A stretch of DNA of 10,880 nucleotides from CAZOMR01 sp964580655 (GTDB lineage: Bacteria; RBG-13-61-14; CAZOMR01): assembly GCA_964580655.1 (NCBI GenBank), contig CAZOMR010000108.1:1-10880 (forward strand). The letters are read 5' to 3'. Position numbers and translations under genes: made by a program. The notes under the pieces are model-generated. The model saw nothing but the letters and a program-made list of their open reading frames with translations. It ran no database searches and was not told the origin of the DNA. Below are positions 1-6,265 of the stretch, one piece after another; positions within the stretch are counted from its first letter, which is position 1, and the number at the start of each line of letters is the position of its first letter.

Positions 1-90
1 CGGCTCTTACACTTGTTGAAATCAAAAAATCCTTACACCTATTTGAGTTGCAGAGGGATCAGGGTGATTTTTGGGGAATGTCCAGAAATC

Positions 91-240
91 TTTCCCAGGG
101 GTGTGCGACATATTTGGTGATTCTTCAACAGATTATTGTAGGGGCAGGGCTTGCCCTGCCCAAAGAGGGCGTAGCAAGCATCGCCCCTACGGCCGAAAAT
201 GAAAAAAGTCACCATTTATGTCGCACTCCCTTTTCCCAGG
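91..240. mobile_element. MITE-like inverted-repeat element with central REP doublet
   Basis: Two 20-bp arms face each other: GTGTGCGACATATTTGGTGA at 101-120 and, on the minus strand at 209-228, GAGTGCGACATAAATGGTGA. They agree at 17 of 20 positions. Between them lies a pair of GC-rich hairpins (138-190). Immediately outside, TTTCCCAGG occurs in the same orientation at 91-99 and 232-240, which looks like a 9-bp target-site duplication. There is no credible coding capacity; a 72-codon frame at 48-266 simply reads through the hairpins. The architecture fits a small non-autonomous element moved by a transposase supplied elsewhere. Whether that is the RAYT of this window or a DDE enzyme acting on the outer arms cannot be told from one copy. 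A 9-bp duplication points to the latter, because Y1 transposases do not make target duplications. Confidence 0.55.
138..190. repeat. REP-like palindrome pair (BIME-like), GTAG-headed
   Basis: The first hairpin starts with GTAG at 138-141 and folds 142-150 (GGGCAGGGC) against 153-161 with a TT loop, a perfect 9-bp stem. The second reads from the minus strand, with GTAG as CTAC at 187-190 and a GGGCG/CGCCC stem (167-171 with 182-186). GTAGGGGC at 138-145 and GCCCCTAC at 183-190 are exact reverse complements, so the two units point at each other tail to tail. A GTAG tetranucleotide at the 5' foot of a hairpin is the known recognition feature of REP sequences handled by RAYT transposases, and inverted pairs correspond to BIMEs. 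Confidence 0.7.
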
Positions 241-303
241 ACTTTTTACCGAAACGGAATGACTGATTTGAGATTTCTCTGCAATCTGGATTAGCCAGGA
301 GGG

Positions 304-798
304 TTAGTCAAGCTCCAGATCATTGGCACCGCTGTGCCAGCTAGTCTCATCCGCTATCATGTTCCGGATTATACGATTTTTGTTGATGCCCCATACATCA
401 AGGAATGGATCGTTATCAAGGTTTCCCGCGGCAAGACAGGTGAACCCGCTTCCAGTGCTTGCAATTCCTGGAGGAAGGAGAGACGGATCAAAATTCGTGT
501 ATAACGAAGGATATATCGCGGTATCCATGATATAATTATAGCGGTTCTTGCCCTTGATGGGTGTAAAGTTGATCAAATGAAAGGCCCCGTCTGTCCCGGC
601 AAAGGTGTCATTGGCACTGAAGTAGGCAATCTGCATGGTATGGATAGCACCCAGGTTCACCCGGGCCTCGGCCTGCCTGGACTTGGCTTGAAATTTCAGA
701 TAGTTAGGAACCGCGATCGAGGAGAGTATCCCTATTATCGCTACCGCAATCATTATCTCAATCAGCGTAAACCCCCCTTTACTAACACCTCTTTTCAT
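304..798 (-). CDS. Type IV prepilin (PilA-like major or minor pilin)
   Basis: This is a 164-residue structural subunit of a type IV pilus or related pseudopilus. The N-terminus is a class III signal: a short basic leader, prepilin peptidase site G9|F10, then FTLIEIMIAVAIIGIL with the conserved Glu at position +5. The hydrophobic helix to about residue 33 anchors the subunit in the inner membrane and packs the fibre core. After AVPNYLKFQAKSRQAEA, a globular domain follows with the motif ARVNLGAIHTMQIAYF, like the PilA proteins of myxobacteria and other deltaproteobacteria. A late GNLDNDPFLDVWGIN stretch sits where such pilins have their distal loop. Only one Cys is present, so no C-terminal disulphide loop. 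GAGAGG lies 7 nt before the ATG, and a sigma-54 promoter is just upstream. No assembly genes (pilB, pilC, pilD) are adjacent. Major pilin, minor pilin and pseudopilin cannot be told apart here. Confidence 0.9.
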   Translation of the reverse strand: MKRGVSKGGFTLIEIMIAVAIIGILSSIAVPNYLKFQAKSRQAEARVNLGAIHTMQIAYFSANDTFAGTDGAFHLINFTPIKGKNRYNYIMDTAIYPSLYTNFDPSLLPPGIASTGSGFTCLAAGNLDNDPFLDVWGINKNRIIRNMIADETSWHSGANDLELD

Positions 799-838
799 CT
801 CTTTACCTCTCTGGACATATTTGTCCCCTTATCTTAAC

Positions 839-855
839 TAGCAAAATTGATGCCA
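839..855 (-). promoter_or_regulatory. Sigma-54 (RpoN) promoter of the prepilin gene
   Basis: The minus strand reads TGGCATCAATTTTGCTA, which fits the -24/-12 consensus TGGCACG-N4-TTGCW. GG and GC are 11 nt apart as required, a pyrimidine precedes TGG, and TTGCT is intact at -12. The predicted start is near 829, giving a leader of about 30 nt before the ATG at 798. Pilin genes are classically RpoN-dependent under the PilS/PilR two-component system, so position and target agree. No enhancer site was identified. Confidence 0.65.
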
Positions 856-1034
856 GAAATGAAGAACCAGTGTGTAAAAATAGTCTCATAAAATCAAAGG
901 GTTATATGTGTTGTCCACATATTTGAAAGTCAGTTGACAAATTTTGCCAGTAAATGTGACATAATATGTTGGTTAATTCAATTCATGACATGCCAGCTAA
1001 CTATTCATCCCGGTCTTGTTGGTCGCGGTTGTCA
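856..1034. other. Intergenic A+T-rich stretch, nothing coding seen
   Basis: This lies upstream of the prepilin sigma-54 promoter and downstream of the small ORF that ends at 1035. It could hold an activator (PilR-type) binding site about 100 bp upstream of the promoter, but I see no clear dyad to name. No rho-independent terminator for the long minus-strand transcript is evident here. Confidence 0.4.
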
Positions 1035-1196
1035 TTACGGCTCAGCCTCGCTCACAGATTCCATGGAAGAGTACGGGTTGAGATCAGGGTGGTAGAAGTT
1101 CTGAAAAAAAGAAGGTGACACCGGTTTCTGGACCGGGAGCGAGCCAGTAAGAGCCAGAAAAAGCATGATCGCAGGAATTGAGATGATTTTATTCAT
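1035..1196 (-). CDS. Small secreted-peptide-like ORF (53 aa), coupled to the glycosyltransferase gene
   Basis: An ATG on the minus strand at 1196-1194 overlaps the TGA stop of the glycosyltransferase gene as ATGA. The frame then runs 53 codons to TAA at 1037-1035. The product starts MNKIISIPAIMLFLALTGS, a short basic N-terminus followed by a hydrophobic core of about 16 residues, as in a signal peptide or single membrane anchor. A polar remainder rich in Pro, Ser and aromatic residues follows (SFFQNFYHPDLNPYSS near 29-44) with an acidic end. I do not recognise a family. The 4-nt overlap suggests translational coupling and argues for a real gene. Against this, it is short, lacks its own clear ribosome site, and could be the decayed 5' end of a longer gene. 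Confidence 0.45.
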   Translation of the reverse strand: MNKIISIPAIMLFLALTGSLPVQKPVSPSFFQNFYHPDLNPYSSMESVSEAEP

Positions 1197-2908
1197 TGAT
1201 CCTGTTCCAGCCGGACTACCCTTACCACAGCGCTCTGGGAGCCGGGAACGCGGAATTCGGTTATGTATCTGTCCTTTCGCGTATTCAATGCAGGGACAAG
1301 GTATTCCGGTGTAAAGAGGTTGGCCCCGCCTCCAAGCTCTCTATACAGTTCATCCACGATGATGTAATTCACGCGATGTAGATCAATGTATTCCCAGAAT
1401 TTTTCTATATCTTTTGTGATTGGCACGCTCACGCATTTCCGGCCCGTGAGGAGGAATACCACGCGCGGCGAATGGAACATAAAGACGGCATTTTCAGGCG
1501 CTTTTTCTCGCGTCCACTCCAGGAGAAACAGCAACCTTGCCCGGGCCACGGTCTCAGCCCGCACCTTGAACCAGGGGCTTATCTGGTATTCAGGGAATTC
1601 TCGCTCCAGGTCTCGACTCCTGCTTATTATTGAGGCGCCATCACCGAGATTGATAATAACTATCCCTCCTATAACTATCCAGGCAAGAATTTTAAAGATA
1701 GTTCTCAAGGTAATGAGCCCGGTTCCAGGCCTCATTATGCTCATAAGTTTTTCTCCGCCTGCGATTATGAAATACAAGAACAGGGGAAGAATAGGGAGCA
1801 CGAAACGAGGATCGCGGTATGGCCAGATACAGATAACGAAAAGAAAACCTGAAAAATATATAGGAATCAAAAATTTTTTCTGCCGAAGAATTACGATCAA
1901 TCCGAAGATAGAGAGAAAAACTATGAGTCCGATAACCAACCAGTACCATCCAGGCCATCCTTCTGCTATGAGAGGCCCTTCTATGGGCATCCAGGGGTCC
2001 AGTGTCTGGCTGATGGTTTTGATAAAGAAGTTTATCTGTTCCCACATTCTGTGTATGAGGTCCAGTAATCCGGCTCTTTCCATATCCGGCCGCAAGGGTG
2101 CTTCCAGGTCAGTGGCTCCCATCAGAACCGAGTAAGGATGCGTCTTGACAAGTAGTTCGCTCATGTAATCAAGACCTGCTCCTCCCTTGGCGCGAAAACC
2201 TCGTATAGCCCAGAGCAAGGCCGCGACCAGGGTTGGCAAAACCGCGGCCATGCCGTAAGCAAGACCGCGCCAGTTTTTGCTGTTTTTGAGCATGCGGAAT
2301 GAAAAGACAATGACAAAGGCAAGGATCAAGGTGAAGGCAATGGTGCGGGTAAAGTATGCCGCGAAGAAAAGCACTGATAAAAGAATCCAGTCTCTCTTCT
2401 TTCCCTCATCGGCAAGAATCTTCAAGGCAAAGTAGAGCGCGGCAAAACTCATGGCAAGATACGGTATCTCGGTCAGGACTCGGCGCATCAGGCTCAGGAT
2501 CAAGGGCGAGCCGAGGCTCAATGCCGTCACCGCAAATGCGAGCCAGAAAGGAGCTTCCCTCCTGAGCGCCAGGTAGATGAAGACAGCGGCCATGACCATG
2601 AAGGCGAAAAGCAGAATTTTCACCGCTACCATGTTATAGCCGAATCCGAGGTCAATACCTGCGAGCATGAGTGGAAACATGAAAGGCGACTTGGTATGGG
2701 GGAAAGGCTCTGGAAGGAATATCTCGCTCATGCCAGAACCCGAGGCTATTGACCGGGCAAGCACAAGGTAATGAGCGGACCCGCCCTCCATGAGAAAGAA
2801 GACCGGGCTTATCATGAAAAGATACGGCACCAGAAGCACTGGCAGGAGGATAAGCAACAATCTATGCCTGTTATGGCTGTGCTTAAATATTGATGCTTCA
2901 GAATTCAC
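1193..2908 (-). CDS. Integral-membrane glycosyltransferase, GT39/ArnT-like (GT-C fold)
   Basis: This 571-residue polytopic protein probably transfers a sugar from a polyprenyl-phosphate donor on the periplasmic face of the inner membrane. It starts with GTG at 2908. The first helix spans about 16-40, and the first periplasmic loop carries HYLVLARSIASGSG (46-59) and PHTKSPFMFPLMLA (70-83), the usual landmarks of GT39-like enzymes. About ten further hydrophobic segments follow, including LTEIPYLAMSFAALYFA (145-161) and the late YRDPRFVLPILPLF motif (364-377). Residues from about 430 on form a soluble periplasmic domain. The acidic residue expected before the HYL motif is Glu41 rather than the usual Asp. 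The gene begins 24 nt after trpB in the same orientation, so it is probably co-transcribed. Acceptor and sugar cannot be predicted; lipid A, a glycolipid or a glycoprotein are all possible. Confidence 0.8.
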   Translation of the reverse strand: MNSEASIFKHSHNRHRLLLILLPVLLVPYLFMISPVFFLMEGGSAHYLVLARSIASGSGMSEIFLPEPFPHTKSPFMFPLMLAGIDLGFGYNMVAVKILLFAFMVMAAVFIYLALRREAPFWLAFAVTALSLGSPLILSLMRRVLTEIPYLAMSFAALYFALKILADEGKKRDWILLSVLFFAAYFTRTIAFTLILAFVIVFSFRMLKNSKNWRGLAYGMAAVLPTLVAALLWAIRGFRAKGGAGLDYMSELLVKTHPYSVLMGATDLEAPLRPDMERAGLLDLIHRMWEQINFFIKTISQTLDPWMPIEGPLIAEGWPGWYWLVIGLIVFLSIFGLIVILRQKKFLIPIYFSGFLFVICIWPYRDPRFVLPILPLFLYFIIAGGEKLMSIMRPGTGLITLRTIFKILAWIVIGGIVIINLGDGASIISRSRDLEREFPEYQISPWFKVRAETVARARLLFLLEWTREKAPENAVFMFHSPRVVFLLTGRKCVSVPITKDIEKFWEYIDLHRVNYIIVDELYRELGGGANLFTPEYLVPALNTRKDRYITEFRVPGSQSAVVRVVRLEQDQ

Positions 2909-2932
2909 GGAAAAGACCCTGGCCCCACTCTT

Positions 2933-4120
2933 TTAACACCCCAGGGCTTCGGCCACAATATGTATGTCCTTGTCCCCCCGACCTGAGAGGTTGACCAGTA
3001 TGATCTGTTCCCTTGACATGGACTCGGCCATCTTCACGGCATGGGCAAGAGCATGTGCGCTCTCAAGCGCAGGGATGATCCCCTCTTGGGCGCTCAAGAG
3101 CTCGAACCCGTAAAGCGCATCCTCGTCCGTAACCGCAACATACTCTGCCCGGCCTGTGGTCTTGAGCCAGGCGTGTTCAGGGCCTACCCCGGGATAGTCA
3201 AGACCAGCCGCAATGGAGTGCGCGAGGTTGACCTGGCCCCTGGCATCCTGGAGCAAAAAAGACTTGGCACCATGAAGAATACCGGTGCTCCCGGCATGCA
3301 GGGTCGCCGCATGCTTTTTGCTTGCAATACCGTGTCCTGCCGCCTCTACCCCCACCAGTCTGACATTTTTCTCATTGATAAAAGGATAAAACAGGCCAAT
3401 GGCATTCGAGCCGCCGCCCACGCAGGCAACAAGCGCATCCGGCAGGCGGCCCTCCTTCTCAAGTATCTGATCCCGAGTCTCCTCTCCTATCACCACCTGA
3501 AAATTGCGCACTATCTCGGGATACGGATGCGGCCCGGCAACCGACCCGATCAGGTAATAAGTGGTCTCCACATTGGTGATCCAGTCTCGCAAAGCCTCGT
3601 TGAGTGCATCCTTCAAAGTGCGGCTCCCGCTCTCCACCGGGGTCACCCTGGCTCCCAGGAGTTTCATCCTGAATACATTAAGGGACTGACGGCGCATGTC
3701 CTCTGTGCCCATGTAAACCTCGCACTCCAGGCCGAACCGCGCGGCCATGGTCGCAGTGGCCACACCATGCTGGCCGGCCCCGGTCTCCGCAATCAGCCGA
3801 GGCTTGTTCATCCGCCTGGCAAGAAGCGCCTGGCCAAGGGTGTTATTCACCTTGTGAGCGCCTGTATGACAGAGATCCTCACGCTTGAGATATATTCTGG
3901 CCCCGCCTATCTTCTCGGTGAGATGCTCGCAGAAATAAAGCGGCGTGGGCCGGCCTACATAATCATGCAGGTATGCCCGGTATTCCTTCTGGAATCCCGC
4001 ATCCGAAAAGAACCGCCTATACGCGGCCTCAAGCTCTAAAAGCGCAGGCATAAGTGTCTCGGATACATACCGGCCTCCGAACTCTCCAAAGCGTCCTCCC
4101 TCATCAGGTAGAATGTCCAT
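2933..4120 (-). CDS. trpB: Tryptophan synthase beta chain
   Basis: TrpB condenses indole with L-serine to give tryptophan, the last step of the pathway, in a cytoplasmic alpha2-beta2 complex with TrpA. The 395-residue length is normal for the standard TrpB1 type. Landmarks run in order: GRFGEFGGRYVSETLMPAL at 9-27; HTGAHKVNN with the PLP-binding Lys90; AETGAGQHG (111-119) with catalytic Glu112; and the phosphate-binding GGGSNA at 235-240. NLSGRGDKD closes the fold near the C-terminus. All key residues are present. The ATG at 4120 lies inside the end of trpC (17-nt overlap), with AGGGGA about 9 nt upstream, so translation is probably coupled. Unusually, trpA does not follow; a glycosyltransferase gene does. 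The alpha subunit must be encoded elsewhere. Confidence 0.97.
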   Translation of the reverse strand: MDILPDEGGRFGEFGGRYVSETLMPALLELEAAYRRFFSDAGFQKEYRAYLHDYVGRPTPLYFCEHLTEKIGGARIYLKREDLCHTGAHKVNNTLGQALLARRMNKPRLIAETGAGQHGVATATMAARFGLECEVYMGTEDMRRQSLNVFRMKLLGARVTPVESGSRTLKDALNEALRDWITNVETTYYLIGSVAGPHPYPEIVRNFQVVIGEETRDQILEKEGRLPDALVACVGGGSNAIGLFYPFINEKNVRLVGVEAAGHGIASKKHAATLHAGSTGILHGAKSFLLQDARGQVNLAHSIAAGLDYPGVGPEHAWLKTTGRAEYVAVTDEDALYGFELLSAQEGIIPALESAHALAHAVKMAESMSREQIILVNLSGRGDKDIHIVAEALGC

Positions 4121-4946
4121 CAGTCTCTATCCCCTGTTCTTTCTCGCTCTTCAAGAATTCCATCAGTTTTTCCCCGGGGTCCGGGGCACTCATCAGGGCT
4201 TCGCCGATAAGAAAGGCATCCACGCCCATGCGGGACAGCTTGCTTAGCTGGCCTTTCTCCAGGAACCCGCTTTCGCTCACCTTGACTATACCCTCCGGAA
4301 CACGGGGCAAAAGCGAGACCGTGGTTTCGATGTCCACATCAAGACTCTTGAGGTCCCGGTTGTTGATGCCTATCAGTTCCGGCTTGAGCCGCAAAGCCCG
4401 ATCCAGGTCTTTATCATCGTGCACCTCCAGAAGAGCAGTCATGCCCAGCAAGGCCACAGTGCGGTAAAGTCCGGAGAGACGGGAATCCGAAAGAGCGGCA
4501 ACTATGATCAGAACCGCATCAGCACCCGCGGCCCGGGCTTCATAGACCTGATAGACATCCAGGATGAAGTCCTTGCAGAGCAGTGGAATCTTCACGGCCT
4601 TGCGCACTGAAGAGAGGTGTTTTATCCTGCCATGAAAGAAATTTTCCTCGGTCAGGACCGAGACCGCGGCCGCGCCAGCCGACTCGTAGCCCTCTGCCAG
4701 CCTGACCGGATCAAAATCCTTCCGGATAATTCCACGACTCGGGGAAGCCTTTTTCAATTCAGCTATCACGGCGTATCCTCTCTGGCTTCTGGCTTTGAGT
4801 GCCTTGAGAAATGAGCGAGGTAATTCTGCATTCCGGGCACGGTTTTCAAGCAAGGCAAAGGATGTCTGCTTTTTCCTTTGAGCGAGGTCTTTTTCTTTCG
4901 CGGCGAGAATTTCATCAAGGATGGTACCGGTCCGCGAGAATGACAC
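4104..4946 (-). CDS. trpC: Indole-3-glycerol phosphate synthase
   Basis: TrpC closes the indole ring, converting carboxyphenylaminodeoxyribulose phosphate to indole-3-glycerol phosphate with loss of CO2 and water. The 280 residues form a single-domain (beta/alpha)8 barrel, so this is not a TrpC-TrpF fusion. Catalytic and substrate-binding residues are all visible: Glu63 and Lys65 in IAELKKASPSRG, Lys125 in LLCKDF, Glu174 in LLEVH, Asn195 in INNRD, and Glu225-Ser226 in VSESG. The start is GTG at 4946, 5 nt after the trpD stop, with a GGGGGT sequence about 8 nt upstream contributed by the end of trpD. The gene overlaps trpB by 17 nt. The phosphoribosylanthranilate isomerase gene trpF, which often lies between trpC and trpB, is absent. 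Confidence 0.97.
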   Translation of the reverse strand: MSFSRTGTILDEILAAKEKDLAQRKKQTSFALLENRARNAELPRSFLKALKARSQRGYAVIAELKKASPSRGIIRKDFDPVRLAEGYESAGAAAVSVLTEENFFHGRIKHLSSVRKAVKIPLLCKDFILDVYQVYEARAAGADAVLIIVAALSDSRLSGLYRTVALLGMTALLEVHDDKDLDRALRLKPELIGINNRDLKSLDVDIETTVSLLPRVPEGIVKVSESGFLEKGQLSKLSRMGVDAFLIGEALMSAPDPGEKLMEFLKSEKEQGIETDGHST

Positions 4947-4951
4947 TGAAG

Positions 4952-5971
4952 CTACCCCCTGGCCGGAGAATTGGATATTTCTATGAGCTTTACAAGTTTC
5001 TCCCGAGCCGCACCGCTTTCAATGCTTTCCATGGCCTTGTTCAGGCCATCCTCTATTCCAACCGCGGCCCCGGCCACATAGATTGCCGCGCCTGCATTCA
5101 GCGCCACTACATCTGTGCAGGGACCGGGCTTGCCTGCGAGAACCTCGCGCAGTATCTGGGCATTTTGCTCCGGGAACCCTCCTTGCAGGTCCTCGGCCTT
5201 ACAGCATTTCAATCCGAATTCCTCCGGCCTGATCTCATAGGTTCGAACTTCGCCATCCTTAAGCTCCGAGATACTACTCGGCCCTGTCAGGGTTATCTCA
5301 TCAAGCCCGTCAAGGCCGTGGACCACCATTGCGGCCTTGCTTCCCAGGTTTGCAAGCACCCTGGCAAGCGGCTCGGTGAGCCGGTCGTCAAAGACTCCGA
5401 GTAGTTGCCGCTCTGCACCGGCAGGATTTGTCAGCGGACCGAGGATATTGAAGATGGTGCGCACGCCCATCTCGCGCCGCGGTCCGATGGCATAGCGCAT
5501 GGCGTCATGAAGCAGGGGGGCAAAAAGGAACCCTATATTTATCTCGGCCAGACATCTTTCAGCCACCCTCGGCTCAGCCTCGATGTTTACCCCCAACTGT
5601 TTCAGCACATCCGCACTGCCGCATGCGCTGGATGCCGCGCGGTTTCCGTGCTTGGCCACGGTGAGCCCTGCTCCACAAGCGATCAGAGCCGCGGCTGTAG
5701 AGATATTGAAGGTCATCGCATGATCCCCGCCAGTGCCGCAAGTATCCAGGCAGGGACCGGGTGCCTTGATCTTCAGGGCTTTCTCCCGCATAACCTGTGC
5801 CGCGCCGGTTATCTCCTCTGTGGTCTCTCCCTTGACCGCAAGTGCGGCTAAAAAGGCTCCTATCTGGGCCTGCGTGGCACCGCCGCTCATGATTATATTC
5901 ATTGCGGCGACCATGGTTGCGCGATCAAGATCCTGGCCCCGGATCAGTCGGGATAATGCATCCTTGAACAT
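4952..5971 (-). CDS. trpD: Anthranilate phosphoribosyltransferase
   Basis: TrpD joins anthranilate to PRPP, releasing pyrophosphate, as the second committed step to tryptophan. The 339-residue length is typical of the stand-alone enzyme without a fused TrpG glutaminase. Signature motifs are DTCGTGGD (76-83, the PRPP-binding GTGGD loop), NIST (89-92), KHGNRAASSACGSADVL (107-123), RREMGVRTIFNILGPLTNP (165-183) and the metal-associated DGLDE (221-225). The ATG at 5971 is set by GGAGG 7 nt upstream. This is the first gene of the minus-strand block and has its own sigma-70-type promoter. It is odd for trpD to lead without trpE and trpG, so anthranilate synthase must come from another locus. Confidence 0.97.
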   Translation of the reverse strand: MFKDALSRLIRGQDLDRATMVAAMNIIMSGGATQAQIGAFLAALAVKGETTEEITGAAQVMREKALKIKAPGPCLDTCGTGGDHAMTFNISTAAALIACGAGLTVAKHGNRAASSACGSADVLKQLGVNIEAEPRVAERCLAEINIGFLFAPLLHDAMRYAIGPRREMGVRTIFNILGPLTNPAGAERQLLGVFDDRLTEPLARVLANLGSKAAMVVHGLDGLDEITLTGPSSISELKDGEVRTYEIRPEEFGLKCCKAEDLQGGFPEQNAQILREVLAGKPGPCTDVVALNAGAAIYVAGAAVGIEDGLNKAMESIESGAAREKLVKLIEISNSPARG

Positions 5972-6023
5972 GCTAGTTCCTCCATTGAAACAAAATAAAC
6001 GGAGTCATTTTCACTGGTTAGAT

Positions 6024-6051
6024 ATTTAACAACTTTTTAATTCATTGTCAA
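6024..6051 (-). promoter_or_regulatory. Sigma-70-type promoter for trpDCB
   Basis: On the minus strand a perfect -35 TTGACA (6051-6046) is followed after 16 nt by TTAAAT (6029-6024), a 4-of-6 match to -10. Transcription would start near 6017, giving a leader of about 46 nt before trpD. That is too short for a classical leader peptide with Trp codons and attenuator, and none is visible. A composite inverted repeat starts about 13 bp upstream of the -35 and could affect the promoter. Confidence 0.55.
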
Positions 6052-6063
6052 TGAAAGCACAAT

Positions 6064-6171
6064 GTGATCGTCTAACACTTTTAATTTGTTCGCGTTCAGC
6101 AATCCGTAAGGGTGACAGGCCGGTCGTCCCCACCGGCTGATCACACAAAAGTATTAGACGGTCAGAATCAC
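6064..6171. repeat. Composite inverted repeat enclosing a degenerate REP-like hairpin
   Basis: CGTCTAACACTTTT at 6069-6082 faces AAAAGTATTAGACG at 6147-6160, an inverted pair matching at 13 of 14 positions, with GTGAT (6064-6068) and ATCAC (6167-6171) further out. The enclosed 64 bp contain a REP-like unit starting AATCCGTAAGGGTGAC (6101-6116). Its GTAG head has become GTAA (6106-6109), and it includes GGCCGGTCGTC, shared exactly with the copy near 7891. A clean hairpin forms between GCCGGT (6119-6124) and ACCGGC (6132-6137). It has the same nested layout as the element at 91-240, but the outer arms are unrelated and I find no flanking duplication. It separates the divergent trp and endonuclease promoters. 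Confidence 0.6.
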
Positions 6172-6211
6172 AACCTGAGCGGATCTTTCATATGATAAAT
6201 AAGTCTTTGCT

Positions 6212-6239
6212 TTGAGTTGTTATGCTGATTTGATATTAT
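6212..6239 (+). promoter_or_regulatory. Sigma-70-type promoter for the Mrr-like endonuclease and RAYT genes
   Basis: TTGAGT (6212-6217, 4 of 6) and TATTAT (6234-6239, 5 of 6) are separated by 16 nt. The expected start is near 6246, only about 20 nt before the ATG, leaving room for GGAGGG at 6254-6259 and little else. It diverges from the trp promoter. Confidence 0.5.
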
Positions 6240-6265
6240 TCTAAAATAATTATGGAGGGAAAGAA

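Noticed and set aside
48..266. 72-codon plus-strand frame at the left edge
   Set aside because: It reads straight through the inverted-repeat element and its hairpins, has no ribosome site and resembles no family.
241..303. Rho-independent terminator after the prepilin gene
   Set aside because: Only a 4-bp stem (CTGG/CCAG) is available on the minus strand and no T-run follows.
1386..2135. 249-codon plus-strand frame opposite the glycosyltransferase
   Set aside because: The composition is Ser/Arg/Ile-rich without domain features, an antisense shadow of a membrane-protein gene.
3041..4039. Long plus-strand open frame opposite trpB (332 codons)
   Set aside because: It is the antisense shadow of a GC-rich, fully recognisable trpB.
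4811..5404. Plus-strand frame opposite trpD and the start of trpC
   Set aside because: It spans the junction of two certain genes on the other strand and shows no family resemblance.
5972..6017. trp leader peptide or attenuator
   Set aside because: The leader is only about 46 nt from the predicted start, has no ORF with tandem Trp codons and no terminator hairpin with a T-run.
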